From positions 11,950 to 75,949 of the forward strand of contig DASTSL010000035.1 in assembly GCA_035760705.1 (NCBI GenBank): a stretch of 64,000 bases of DNA, written 5' to 3'. Source of the stretch: Allomeiothermus sp035760705. GTDB taxonomy: Bacteria > Deinococcota > Deinococci > Deinococcales > Thermaceae. The notes beneath the pieces were generated by a model. The model ran no database searches. It was not told the DNA's origin and saw only the letters and a list, made by a program, of their open reading frames with translations. The translations under genes were made by a program, and so were the position numbers. Of this stretch, positions 40,242 through 48,689 are shown in pieces (within the stretch, counting starts at the first letter, position 1; each line of letters starts with the position of its first letter).

Positions 40242-40379
40242 ATGGGGATTGGCCTGGGATCATCGGTCAGGGAAAAATCGGTGAGGGAAAAAATGCAGGC
40301 CAACGAAACTCGTTTTCCGCTCGAGCAGGCCCGCCAGGCCATCGAACGTTACCGGAAGAAAAACGCTGCAGCAGGCTAA
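40242..40379 (+). pseudogene. Short coding remnant after the GerMN gene
   Basis: The frame opens directly after the GerMN stop (40179) and runs to TAA at 40377. The only ATG is at 40242 (45 codons). The translation is charged and coding-like, e.g. TRFPLEQARQAIERYRKKN at its end, with no start signal. It looks like the 3' end of a lost gene. I cannot name the family. The rest of 40380-40498 contains no recognisable feature apart from a TAGGAC hexamer 7 nt before smc. Confidence 0.35.
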
Positions 40380-40498
40380 AGCCAGCAAACCTTGGCTGCC
40401 GGTGTAGAATCCACTGGGCTGTCGCCAACTACGCCGCGACAGTATGTGGGCCAGAACTTCACCCGATAACGGACAGGTTTTGGCGTAGGACCTACGAC

Positions 40499-43400
40499 AT
40501 GAAGATTGACCGCCTCATCCTGCAAGGGTTCAAATCGTTCGGCGAACGCACGGTGCTCGAGTTCGGCCCCGGGGTGACCGGGATCGTGGGTCCTAACGGA
40601 TCGGGCAAGAGCAACATCCTGGAGGGCTTGCGCTGGGTGGTGGGGGCTCGGGCCCGCGAGTTGCGCGGCGAGGAGGCCCAGTCGCTTTTATTCCACGGCT
40701 CGGATGCTCGGGTGCCGATGCCCTTCGCCGAGGTGGTGCTCGAGCTTTCCCGCGGCTCCGAGCGGCTCACCGTGAGCCGCCGCTTAGACCGCGACGGGGA
40801 GGCTGAGGTGCGGCTGGGGCACAAGGCCTCCACCCTGCGGGCGGTGGAGCGGGCCCTGGCCGGGGCCGGGCTGGGGCGGAACGGCTACGCGGTGATCGGG
40901 CAGGGCGAGATCGGGACCATCCTCCAGGCCGGACCGGAGGTGCTCCTGGGCTACCTCGAGGAGGCCGCCGGGCTCAAAGCGGTGACCCTCGCCGCCAAGA
41001 CCGCCCACGACCGGCTCGAGTCGGCGGCCCAGGAGATGCAGACCCTCCAGGCCGAGCAGGCTCGCTTGCAGGAGGCGTTGCTGGAAAAATCCGCCCAGGC
41101 CGTGGCTGCCCGCCAAGCCCGAGCCCTGAGCGCGCAAATCCTCCTACTGCGGCACGCGCTGATCCGGGCCAGGGCCGAGGAAGCCCGCGCTGAAGCCCGC
41201 AAGGCCGTGGAGCAGATCACCGCGCTCGAGGTCGAGCGACAGGAACTCTCAGAGCGCCTGGCGCAGTTGCAGAACCAGAAAACCCAGGCTCAAGCCGCCC
41301 TCGAGACCCTCCAGGCGGCCCACGCCGAGGCCCTGCGCCAAGCCGAGGGCCTGGCCGGGCAGCGGAGGCTCTTGCAGCAGGAGCGCAACCACCAGGCCGA
41401 CCTCTCCGGGCGGCTCGAGCGGGAAAAAGCCCAGCTCGAGGCCGAGATTGCCCGGCTCACTGCCCTGCAACCTCCGGTAGCGCCTCAAGCTTCCGAGGAG
41501 GCACTCAAGGAACGCCTGGCAGGGGCCAACCGGCTGCAATCCATCGAGATCGAGCTGCAAGAGGCCCAAGCCCAACTGCGCTCGGCCCAGACCCGCTACG
41601 AGACCTACCTCAAGGCCCAGGCCGCCTACGAGGCCCAACAGCAGACTTTCCTTCAGGCCCAGGCCGAGCGGGCTCGGCTCGAGGCGGAGCGCTCGCAGCT
41701 TTCCCAGGCCCTGGCCGCAGCGAGCGAGCGCCGCCAGCAGGCCGAAGCGAGCGAGAAAACCCTGCGGGCCGAGCTGGACCGGCTGGTAGGGCAGGAAGGG
41801 AAGCTGACCGCCGAGGCGCGGGCCCTCAGGGCCGAGGTGGAGCGACTCGAGGCCTTCCTGCAATCCGGCTCCGACCTCACCGAGGGGCCGCGCCGGGTCA
41901 AAGAGGCCAGGCTCAAGGGCATCATCGGTGTGGTCGCGGACCTGCTCGACGTTCCCAAGGGGCTGGAACTCGCGGTCGAGGTGGCGCTGGCCGCTCGGCT
42001 CCAGTGGGTGCTCACCGAGGACGACCGCTCGGCCCAAGCAGCCATCGGGCTGCTCAAGCAAAAGGGCGGACGGGCCACCTTCTTGCCCCTGACCCTCCTG
42101 CGGCCCGCCGCCAGGCCCCGCCGCGACTGGAGCCAGGAAAAGGGGGTTCGCGGCCTGGCGCGGGAGCTGGTGGAGGTGCGCGGCTACCCACAGGTCGGGG
42201 CGACCCTATTTGGCGAGACGCTGATCCTGGAGTCGCTCGAGGCCGCCCTTTCCCTCGCCAAGCGTTACCCCGACACGCCGCGCATGGTCACCCTGGAGGG
42301 CGAACTCCTCGAGCCCAGCGGGGCCCTCACCGGCGGGAAGCTGCAAAAAGGCGGGCAGATGCTGGCCCTTCGGCGCCGGGTGCGTGAGGGGGCGGCGGAA
42401 GCCGAGCAGCTCGAGGCCGAGATCGCCCGGCTCGGGCGGCAGGCCCAGCGCTTCCGTGAGGACCTGAAAAAGCTCGACCTCCCCACGCTCCGCCAGCAGG
42501 AGCAGACCCTTCAGGCCGAACTGCGCTCGCTCACCGCGAACCTCGAGCGGCTGCCGAACACCTTGGCACCCAAAGCCCCCGAGCCGGTGGAACCGCCCGA
42601 TCCCGCCGGGCTCGAGGCCCTCAGCCGCGAGCGCGAGGTGCTCCGTCAGGGTTTGCAGGAGGCCCGCGAACTCCAGATGGCCTGGCGACGCTACCGCGAG
42701 GACCTGGCCCGCTACCAGGAGGCCCAGGCCCGGCTCGCCGAGGTCGCCCAGCGGATCGGTGCCCTGGGAGCCGAGCGCCAGCAGATCGAAGCCCGCCGAG
42801 CCGAGATCGCCCGCCAGGAAACCGACCTGGCCGCCCGAGAAGTCGAGCTGGGGCTGGCTACGCTCGAGTCCCGCCTCCGCGAAGCCCGCCAGACCACCCG
42901 GGCCCTGGCCGACGAGGAATCCCGGCTGCTCTCGCGCACCAACGCGGTGCTGGCCGAACTCGAGCAGTCCCGCATCACTCAGGCCCGCCGCGAGGCCACC
43001 CTGGAAGCCCTCCAGACCGAGCAGTCCGAGCTTCCGCCGGTAGAGGGAGAACTCCCTCAGGGCAGCTACCGTACCCTGGCCCGCCAGTTGGCCGAAGCCG
43101 AGGCCGCTCTCCAGGCCCTAGGCGCAGTCAACCACCTGGCCGAAGCCGAGCATCGCTCCCTTGCCGAGCAGGCTGAAACGCTCCAGGCTGCTTTGCGTGA
43201 GGCCGAGGAGGTGATGGGCAAGCTCGAGGCCGAACTCAAAGCGGTCGAGCACGAGTACCAGGGGAGGCTCGAGGTGGCTTACGGACGCTTCCGGCACAAG
43301 TTCACTGAGTACGCCGAGGCCCTGCTGGGCGCAGAAGCCCGATTGGAGCGCCATCACCACGGCCTACACCTGGTGCTGCGCCCAGCAGGGAAGCGCACCG

Positions 43401-43711
43401 TGGACCTCAACCTGCTCTCGATGGGCGAGCGCACCATGGGGGCCCTGGCCTTCCTTTTCGCCCTCTCGGAAGCCTCCGAAGAGGGGAGAGGGTTGCCGGT
43501 AGCCGTGCTGGACGAGGTGGACGCCCCGCTCGACGAGGCCAACATCCTCCGCTTTACCGGTTTCCTGCGGCGCTTCTCCAAGGAGACCCAGTTCATCCTC
43601 ATCACCCACCAGAAGCGCACCATGGAAGCTTGTGATGCGCTCTACGGGGTGACCAGCGAACAGGGTTTGAGCCGGGTGTACAGCATCAAGCGAGATGAGG
43701 CATTGGTTTAA
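40499..43711 (+). CDS. smc: Chromosome segregation protein SMC
   Basis: The 1070-residue protein has a Walker A at 31-39 (GPNGSGKSN), a long Ala/Glu/Gln/Arg-rich coiled coil, a hinge at about 465-600 (KGIIGVVADLLDVPKGLELA), a return coiled coil, the ABC signature LLSMGERTMGALAFLFAL and Walker B AVLDEVDAPLDEAN. It is somewhat shorter than the usual ~1180 residues, because of shorter coiled coils. SMC with ScpAB loops and aligns the chromosome arms. Its position 1.1 kb from a Xer gene and dif-like site is notable. ScpA and ScpB are not encoded here. Confidence 0.97.
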   Translation: MKIDRLILQGFKSFGERTVLEFGPGVTGIVGPNGSGKSNILEGLRWVVGARARELRGEEAQSLLFHGSDARVPMPFAEVVLELSRGSERLTVSRRLDRDGEAEVRLGHKASTLRAVERALAGAGLGRNGYAVIGQGEIGTILQAGPEVLLGYLEEAAGLKAVTLAAKTAHDRLESAAQEMQTLQAEQARLQEALLEKSAQAVAARQARALSAQILLLRHALIRARAEEARAEARKAVEQITALEVERQELSERLAQLQNQKTQAQAALETLQAAHAEALRQAEGLAGQRRLLQQERNHQADLSGRLEREKAQLEAEIARLTALQPPVAPQASEEALKERLAGANRLQSIEIELQEAQAQLRSAQTRYETYLKAQAAYEAQQQTFLQAQAERARLEAERSQLSQALAAASERRQQAEASEKTLRAELDRLVGQEGKLTAEARALRAEVERLEAFLQSGSDLTEGPRRVKEARLKGIIGVVADLLDVPKGLELAVEVALAARLQWVLTEDDRSAQAAIGLLKQKGGRATFLPLTLLRPAARPRRDWSQEKGVRGLARELVEVRGYPQVGATLFGETLILESLEAALSLAKRYPDTPRMVTLEGELLEPSGALTGGKLQKGGQMLALRRRVREGAAEAEQLEAEIARLGRQAQRFREDLKKLDLPTLRQQEQTLQAELRSLTANLERLPNTLAPKAPEPVEPPDPAGLEALSREREVLRQGLQEARELQMAWRRYREDLARYQEAQARLAEVAQRIGALGAERQQIEARRAEIARQETDLAAREVELGLATLESRLREARQTTRALADEESRLLSRTNAVLAELEQSRITQARREATLEALQTEQSELPPVEGELPQGSYRTLARQLAEAEAALQALGAVNHLAEAEHRSLAEQAETLQAALREAEEVMGKLEAELKAVEHEYQGRLEVAYGRFRHKFTEYAEALLGAEARLERHHHGLHLVLRPAGKRTVDLNLLSMGERTMGALAFLFALSEASEEGRGLPVAVLDEVDAPLDEANILRFTGFLRRFSKETQFILITHQKRTMEACDALYGVTSEQGLSRVYSIKRDEALV

Positions 43712-43780
43712 CCCCAGGTAGAGACTTTGCCGCTCTTGGCAAGTGCTCAGAGCATAGCTACGAGTTCCTAAACCGAGTCT

Positions 43781-44836
43781 CTATTCCCCCTCGAGTTTAT
43801 CCACCACCTCGAATAGCCCCTCCAGGTCCATCTTGGCGTAGATGGCGCTGGTGTTGATGTTGCTGTGGCCCAAGAGCCGGGCGGTGGCGTGGAGGTCTCG
43901 AGACACCTGGTAAAACCTTGTCCCCGCGGTGTGGCGCAGCAGGTGAGCCCCCGAGTAGCGGGCCGGGAAGCCTAGGGCGCGGTAATGCCCGTTCAGGATC
44001 TCCCGCAGACCCCGCGCGGTCATGCCCCGCCCGTTGGCCTTGCGCCCGCCCAGGTTGATTAGGACCCGCTGTTCACCGGCGGCGGCGTAGGCCAACCGGG
44101 TCTTGAGCCAGTCCTCGAGTTCCGCCGCCAATGGCTTGCTCAAGGGAACACTGCGAGATTTGCTGCCCTTGCCGCGCTTGACCTCGAGCAGCCGCTCGGC
44201 CAGGTGAATATCCTGCACCTGCAAGTGAACCACTTCACTTATGCGCAGTCCGGCTTCGGCCATCAACCGGGCGGCGATGCGGTCGCGCCGGTGGTGGGGT
44301 TCGCCGGTCTCGAGGTAGGCCAGCAACTTCTTGTACAACGCTGGCGGCAACGCCGGGCGGCGCTCGTAGGCCGGGGTGGGGTCTCGCGGGGCGGCAACGC
44401 CGGTCGGGGGGGTCGCGGCGTCGGCCCACTCGAGCGCTTTGTAAAACGCCCGGACCCCGGCCAAATAGGTGGCGATGCTGCTGGGCTTGAGGCGTAGTTT
44501 CGCCGAGTGCAGCGAGGGGTGCGCGTGGCCGACCAAATGGCTGCCCACGGCCTGGAGGTTGGCGATATAGCGATCCAGGTCATCAGCGGTGGCCTTGAGG
44601 ATCTGGACCTGGGGCGCGGGGGAATCCGGCGGCCAGGCCCAGGCCAGGAAGTCGCGCACCCCCAACCGGTAGGTCTCGAGCGTCTTGGGGCTCAGCGTGG
44701 CCCGCTTGCGCCCTTTGAGGATCAAGTAGGCCTCGAGTAGCTCGAGCAGGGCGGTTTCATCGCGCTCCTGGGCGGCCCGGATGGCCTCGAGGCGGCGCTT
44801 GCTGGGGTTCTGCCAGTTGGCGAGCGGGACGAGCAT
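43781..44836 (-). CDS. Xer-type tyrosine recombinase
   Basis: The 351-residue protein has a SAM-like N-terminal DNA-binding domain and a complete catalytic domain: Arg198 (AGLRISEV), Lys near 223-226, HxxR at 298-301 (HLLRHTAGT), His324 (LLGHSN) and Tyr333 (INTSAIYAKM). It is longer than typical XerC/D (about 300). No phage genes or att-like duplications surround it, so a housekeeping dimer-resolution role is more likely than an integrase. TATACT at 44842-44847 (minus strand) lies 5 nt before the ATG, implying a leaderless mRNA. A perfect 16-bp inverted repeat lies directly upstream. Confidence 0.88.
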   Translation of the reverse strand: MLVPLANWQNPSKRRLEAIRAAQERDETALLELLEAYLILKGRKRATLSPKTLETYRLGVRDFLAWAWPPDSPAPQVQILKATADDLDRYIANLQAVGSHLVGHAHPSLHSAKLRLKPSSIATYLAGVRAFYKALEWADAATPPTGVAAPRDPTPAYERRPALPPALYKKLLAYLETGEPHHRRDRIAARLMAEAGLRISEVVHLQVQDIHLAERLLEVKRGKGSKSRSVPLSKPLAAELEDWLKTRLAYAAAGEQRVLINLGGRKANGRGMTARGLREILNGHYRALGFPARYSGAHLLRHTAGTRFYQVSRDLHATARLLGHSNINTSAIYAKMDLEGLFEVVDKLEGE

Positions 44837-44847
44837 GGAACGAGTAT

Positions 44848-44885
44848 ATCAAATTTCCCCTAATTTACCTTAGGGGAAATTTGAT
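44848..44885. other. dif: dif-like recombination site
   Basis: A perfect inverted repeat with 16-bp arms and a 6-bp centre. The inner part has the XerCD 11-6-11 layout: ATTTCCCCTAA (44853-44863), TTTACC, TTAGGGGAAAT (44870-44880). The TAA-N6-TTA junction and the AAAT end match bacterial dif, and the right arm agrees with the E. coli XerD arm at 8 of 11 positions. It sits just upstream of the recombinase gene. It could instead be an operator overlapping that gene's promoter, or both. Confidence 0.6.
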
Positions 44886-44910
44886 CGTTTCGGTCTTGGT
44901 GCAAATGCCA

Positions 44911-44938
44911 TTGCATATATAAACAGGACGTTTATACT
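44911..44938 (+). promoter_or_regulatory. Promoter of the small membrane protein gene, leaderless
   Basis: TTGCAT (44911-44916) and TATACT (44933-44938) with a 16-bp spacer end 7 nt before ATG 44946, so transcription should begin at or next to the start codon. Confidence 0.65.
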
Positions 44939-44945
44939 TTTCTTC

Positions 44946-45293
44946 ATGAATACGTCCATTGCACTCATGGGGTTGCTGCTGTTGGCGCTGATCTGGTTGG
45001 TGCTGTACGCCCCCAAGATGGGTGAACACAGCCGAGATGCGAAGGTGCGGGCGCTGGCCAAGATGTCGCGCCACGCCCGCCGCCACAACACGGTAGTGCG
45101 CTACCACAACGGAGTTCCCTTCGTGGTGACACATCAGCGCCGGGGGCTCATCTACATGCTCGAGGGCCGCAACGTGAGCCGCGAGCGCCTGGTGCGGGCC
45201 TTGGGGCACGGTGGCGAGGCCGTGGTGAGCAAGGTCGAGCAGGAAGAAGCCATGACCGCCCCCAGCCCCACCCATCTGACCATGCTGGGCTGA
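44946..45293 (+). CDS. Small single-span membrane protein of unknown function
   Basis: The 115-residue product starts with one membrane helix (IALMGLLLLALIWLVLY), followed by a basic, Arg/His-rich soluble domain. It contains VRYHNGVPFVVTHQRRGLIY and a later RERLVRALGHGGEAV. I do not recognise the family. It is divergent from the recombinase gene across the dif-like site and is followed by a strong terminator. Confidence 0.7.
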   Translation: MNTSIALMGLLLLALIWLVLYAPKMGEHSRDAKVRALAKMSRHARRHNTVVRYHNGVPFVVTHQRRGLIYMLEGRNVSRERLVRALGHGGEAVVSKVEQEEAMTAPSPTHLTMLG

Positions 45294-45313
45294 GCGGGTT
45301 TTTCGGCAACTCT

Positions 45314-45341
45314 CCCCGCCAGCTTAGTGGCGGGGTTTTTT
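45314..45341 (+). terminator. Intrinsic terminator
   Basis: CCCCGCCA / TGGCGGGG with a 6-base loop and a following run of six Ts lies 20 bp after the stop of the small membrane protein gene. Confidence 0.9.
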
Positions 45342-45391
45342 AGTGGATGGCCGTGATCGGCGATGAGCAAGAAGTGTAAAGTGAGGATCGC

Positions 45392-46684
45392 ATGCTGAAG
45401 TCCGTCCCCGGAACCAACGATATTTTCTCCCAGAGCAAGGAATACGCCTTCCGCGAGCCGGTGTTTCGCTACATCGTCGAGACCGCCCAGAAGGTGCTGA
45501 CCTCGAGCGGCGCGCAGATCCTCCACACCCCCATCTTCGAGTACGCCGAGGTCTTTCAAAAAGGCGTGGGCCTGACCTCCGACATCGTGGTCAAGAAGGA
45601 GATGTATGTTTTCGAGGACCGCGGCGAGCGTCTGCTGGCTTTGCGCCCCGAGCCCACCGCCTCGATTGTGCGGGCTTATAACGAGCACGGGATGAAGGTC
45701 TGGCCCCAGCCGGTGCGGCTTTTCACCTGGGGCCCGATCTTCCGCGCCGAGCGCCATCAGAAGGGCCGCTACAAACAGTTTCATCAGGTGGACTACGAGG
45801 CCATCGGTTCGGCGGACCCCCTGGTGGACGCCGAGAGCATCGCCCTGATGGTCAAGATCTACCGGGAGTTGGGGTTACGGGACCTCGAGGTCAAGCTGGG
45901 CTCGGTGGGCGACCCAGAAGACCGCCTGCGCTACAACGCCTACCTGCGCGACCTCTTCCGCCCGCACGCCCCACGGCTGAGCGAGGACTCCAAAGCGCGG
46001 CTCGAGAGTAACCCCATGCGCATCCTCGACTCCAAGGACCCCGGCGACCAGGCCCTGTTGCGGGAACTCGAGGTCAAACCTATGCTCGAGTTCTTGGGGC
46101 CGGAGTCTTCGGCCTTTCACCAGGCGGTGCAGCGGTATCTGCGCCAGCTCGAGATCCCCTTCAGCGTGGACCCCAGCATCGTGCGGGGCCTCGACTACTA
46201 CGTGCGCACCGCCTGGGAGGTCCACCACCGCCGGATCGGGGCCAAGTCGGCTCTGGGTGGGGGCGGGCGCTACGACGGGCTCTCGGAGATGCTGGGGGGC
46301 CCGCGGGTTCCGGGGGTGGGCTTCGGCATCGGGATCGAGCGGGTGGCGATCGCGCTCGAGGAGGAAGGGGTGGTGATCCCCTCCGACCCCTCCCCGGACC
46401 TCTACCTGGCCCCGCTGGACGAGACCGCCAAGGGCGAGGCGCTGGTCCTGGCCGAACGGCTGCGCCCGGAGTTCCGCGTGGAGATCGGCTACAGCGTCAA
46501 GAAGGTGGGAAAAGCGCTCGAGGACGCTCTCAAGCGCGGGGCCCGCTACGTCGGTTTTTTGGGCGAAGCTGAGCGGCAAAAGGGCGTGGTGGCACTCAAA
46601 CACCTCGAGTCGGGTGACCAGCGCGAGGTGAGCTGGGAAGCGCTGGAGGAAGCCCTCGGCCCGGTGCCCGGGGTTCGGCTCTGA
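45392..46684 (+). CDS. hisS: Histidyl-tRNA synthetase
   Basis: The 430-residue class II enzyme has motif 1 region QILHTPIFEYAEVF, motif 2 with LRPEPTASIVRAY and FRAERHQKGRYKQFHQVD, the HisA motif RGLDYYVRTAWEV, and motif 3 VGFGIGIERVAIAL, followed by an anticodon-binding domain. It charges tRNA-His. TAAAGT lies 9 nt before the ATG. It is a single gene with its own terminator. Confidence 0.97.
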   Translation: MLKSVPGTNDIFSQSKEYAFREPVFRYIVETAQKVLTSSGAQILHTPIFEYAEVFQKGVGLTSDIVVKKEMYVFEDRGERLLALRPEPTASIVRAYNEHGMKVWPQPVRLFTWGPIFRAERHQKGRYKQFHQVDYEAIGSADPLVDAESIALMVKIYRELGLRDLEVKLGSVGDPEDRLRYNAYLRDLFRPHAPRLSEDSKARLESNPMRILDSKDPGDQALLRELEVKPMLEFLGPESSAFHQAVQRYLRQLEIPFSVDPSIVRGLDYYVRTAWEVHHRRIGAKSALGGGGRYDGLSEMLGGPRVPGVGFGIGIERVAIALEEEGVVIPSDPSPDLYLAPLDETAKGEALVLAERLRPEFRVEIGYSVKKVGKALEDALKRGARYVGFLGEAERQKGVVALKHLESGDQREVSWEALEEALGPVPGVRL

Positions 46685-46747
46685 CCGTGCTGATTCCGGT
46701 AGAAGTTTGATGCTTTGACGGGTCTCTTCAGCAAAGGTCTTCTGTAG

Positions 46748-46769
46748 GGGCACCCCTTTGTGGGTGCCC
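46748..46769 (+). terminator. hisS terminator
   Basis: GGGCACCC / GGGTGCCC with a 6-base loop is followed by TTATCC, 64 bp past the stop codon. Confidence 0.7.
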
Positions 46770-46886
46770 TTATCCCATTCAGGCCGATTTGGTGGGTCTT
46801 GGCGGGTCGGGGTCTTGGGCGAAATCCCTATAGCTTACGAACCGTTTTTAGCGATCTGCTTCCCTCTGCCGCACTCAGATATTCAT

Positions 46887-46918
46887 GTGAAAATAATCAC
46901 GATAAATCACGCTCGTGA
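46887..46918 (+). repeat. Polar intergenic element, copy 5
   Basis: On the plus strand it is GTGA-N6-TCAC, the linker GATAAATCACGCTC and GTGA. This is the first copy to the right of the dif-like site, and its orientation is opposite to copies 1-4. It lies between convergent genes, so it is not a promoter of either. Confidence 0.75.
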
Positions 46919-46931
46919 AATCAATCTCTGT

Positions 46932-47399
46932 TTACAGCTTCACCGAAAAACGATCCCGCCGGTCCAGGACGATCCGCATCCACAGAACCAACCTCACCAG
47001 GGGCCAATTCAGCGAATGGATCACGCCTTTGATGGGGATCGTGCGAGCAAAAACCCGGAAGGTCCCGGTTTTGCTGTGGGCCATCTCGAGCAAGAGTTCC
47101 TTGGCCGTGGCCGGGTCACACGAGCGGTCTTGGTGGGAGACATAGACCAACACCCCCTCCTCTACCTGGAGGGCCAGGCCGGTGTGGCCGTTATAAAGCA
47201 AGACGGTGGCGGTTTCTTCGCTCAAACCCTGGAGAAGTTCGAGAAAAGGCGTCTGTTCGAAGGTGCCCTCCAGGATGGGCACACCGAACCGCTCGATCGA
47301 GTTCAGCCCGCGCGGATCGTGTCCCGAGGCTCCCATCAGAACCAGTCTAGCGGTACGCGCGCCGGTCGCGGGATAAAACTGACCCCGCTTGGCTTTCAC
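46932..47399 (-). CDS. PATAN/DUF4388-like protein
   Basis: With the GTG at 47399 the product has 155 residues. Its central part (LEGTFEQTPFLELLQGLSEE, GLALQVEEGVLVYVS, then a helical end and GTFRVF) resembles PATAN/DUF4388 domains, which occur in response regulators and motility or signalling proteins. No partner domain is present. It is divergent from, and nearly touching, the ABC permease operon, so it might regulate or be co-regulated with it. Family assignment is by pattern only. Confidence 0.55.
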   Translation of the reverse strand: MKAKRGQFYPATGARTARLVLMGASGHDPRGLNSIERFGVPILEGTFEQTPFLELLQGLSEETATVLLYNGHTGLALQVEEGVLVYVSHQDRSCDPATAKELLLEMAHSKTGTFRVFARTIPIKGVIHSLNWPLVRLVLWMRIVLDRRDRFSVKL

Positions 47400-47429
47400 C
47401 TTGGGGCCGCGGCTTGGTAGACTCACGCC

Positions 47430-48689
47430 GTGCGGACCCACCGTGCGCCTACCGCCAAACGCCCTCTCGCTAACCGCCCCGCGCTGGTGCTCGGGGTAGC
47501 GGTGCTGCTGGCCCTGATCCGGCTGGCGGTGGCCCTCGAGCTACTCCCCGACTGGGCCTATGGACTGGGGGCGGTGCTGCTTGCGGGGGTGACGCTCGAG
47601 GCGACTTTTAGGACGCTCCGACCGGCCTTGCTGCCGGGGCTGGGTTTACTGCTGGCGGGCATCGGGTTGGGCTATAGCTTCTTTCCCGCCGTCCTGCTGG
47701 CGCTGGCCGGGGTGGGAGCCCTCTATCTGGCCTGGACCCCCCATATGTCCGAGCGCGAACAGGCGGCCTTCTGGGGCTGGCTGCTGGTATGGCCCTCGGT
47801 GGGGCTGCTTTTGGTCTGGCAGATCATCCCCAGTCTCTATGCCCTGTGGCTCTCGTTTTTGGACCGCTTCAACTTCATCGGTCAGAGCAAGTTCGCCGGC
47901 TTGCTCAACTACGAGATCCTGCTCACCCGCGATCCCCTGTTCTGGAAGGCGCTGGGCAATACCTTCTGGTTCGTGATCTTCACCGTTCCTATAGGGATCT
48001 TGTTGGCGACCTTAGTAGCGATCCTGCTCAACGAGAAGGTGCGCTTGCAGGGGGTCTTCCGCACGCTTTACTTCCTGCCCTACATCACCGCGCTCACCGC
48101 GGCAGCGGCGGTGTGGGACTGGATCTACAACCCCGAGTTCGGCTTTCTCAACTGGCTGCTCGGCACGCCGGGGCTGGACTGGCTTTCCATGCCGCAGGGG
48201 ATCTTCGCCTTGGCCTTGGCCCCGCTCGGTATCAAGCTGCAAGGCTTCTGGGCCGGGCCCAGCGTGGCCTTCGTGGCGATCATGGTGATGAGCCTGTGGC
48301 ACTTACTGGGGTACCAGGTGGTGGTGATCTTGGCCGGGCTGCAAAACATCCCCAAGGAGTACTACGAGGCCGCCCAGCTCGACGGGGCCAGCTGGTGGCA
48401 ACAGCAGCGCCACATCACCTGGCCGCTGCTCTCCCCTACCACCTTCTTCCTCTCTACGCTGGGCTTGATCGGAGCCTTCCAAGTCTTTACTCAGGTGCTC
48501 ATCATGACGCCCACCGGAGGGGTCTTGCAGGACACCCTAACCATCACCCTTTACCTCTACAACAAAGGCTTCCGCGATTCGGATTTCTCCTACGCCAGCG
48601 CCATCGCGGTGGTGGTGTTCGCGGTGATCCTGGCCCTCACGGTGGTGCAGCAGCGGGTGCTCGAGCGGAGGGTGACGTATGAGGCTTAA
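47430..48689 (+). CDS. Carbohydrate ABC transporter permease, MalF type
   Basis: The 419-residue membrane protein has an extra N-terminal three- or four-span region (about residues 15-100). After that comes the binding-protein-dependent transport domain, with the EAA loop EYYEAAQLDGASWWQQQRHITWPLL that contacts the ATPase (18-residue part AAQLDGASWWQQQRHITW). The start is GTG 47430, 6 nt after TAGACT (47418-47423), suggesting a leaderless operon mRNA. The next permease gene overlaps by 11 bp. Confidence 0.92.
   Translation: MRTHRAPTAKRPLANRPALVLGVAVLLALIRLAVALELLPDWAYGLGAVLLAGVTLEATFRTLRPALLPGLGLLLAGIGLGYSFFPAVLLALAGVGALYLAWTPHMSEREQAAFWGWLLVWPSVGLLLVWQIIPSLYALWLSFLDRFNFIGQSKFAGLLNYEILLTRDPLFWKALGNTFWFVIFTVPIGILLATLVAILLNEKVRLQGVFRTLYFLPYITALTAAAAVWDWIYNPEFGFLNWLLGTPGLDWLSMPQGIFALALAPLGIKLQGFWAGPSVAFVAIMVMSLWHLLGYQVVVILAGLQNIPKEYYEAAQLDGASWWQQQRHITWPLLSPTTFFLSTLGLIGAFQVFTQVLIMTPTGGVLQDTLTITLYLYNKGFRDSDFSYASAIAVVVFAVILALTVVQQRVLERRVTYEA

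Noticed and set aside
43781..44836. Tyrosine recombinase as a prophage or genomic-island integrase
   Set aside because: No phage genes, tRNA target or att duplications flank it, and neighbouring genes are core genes. The palindrome beside it is better explained as dif or an operator.
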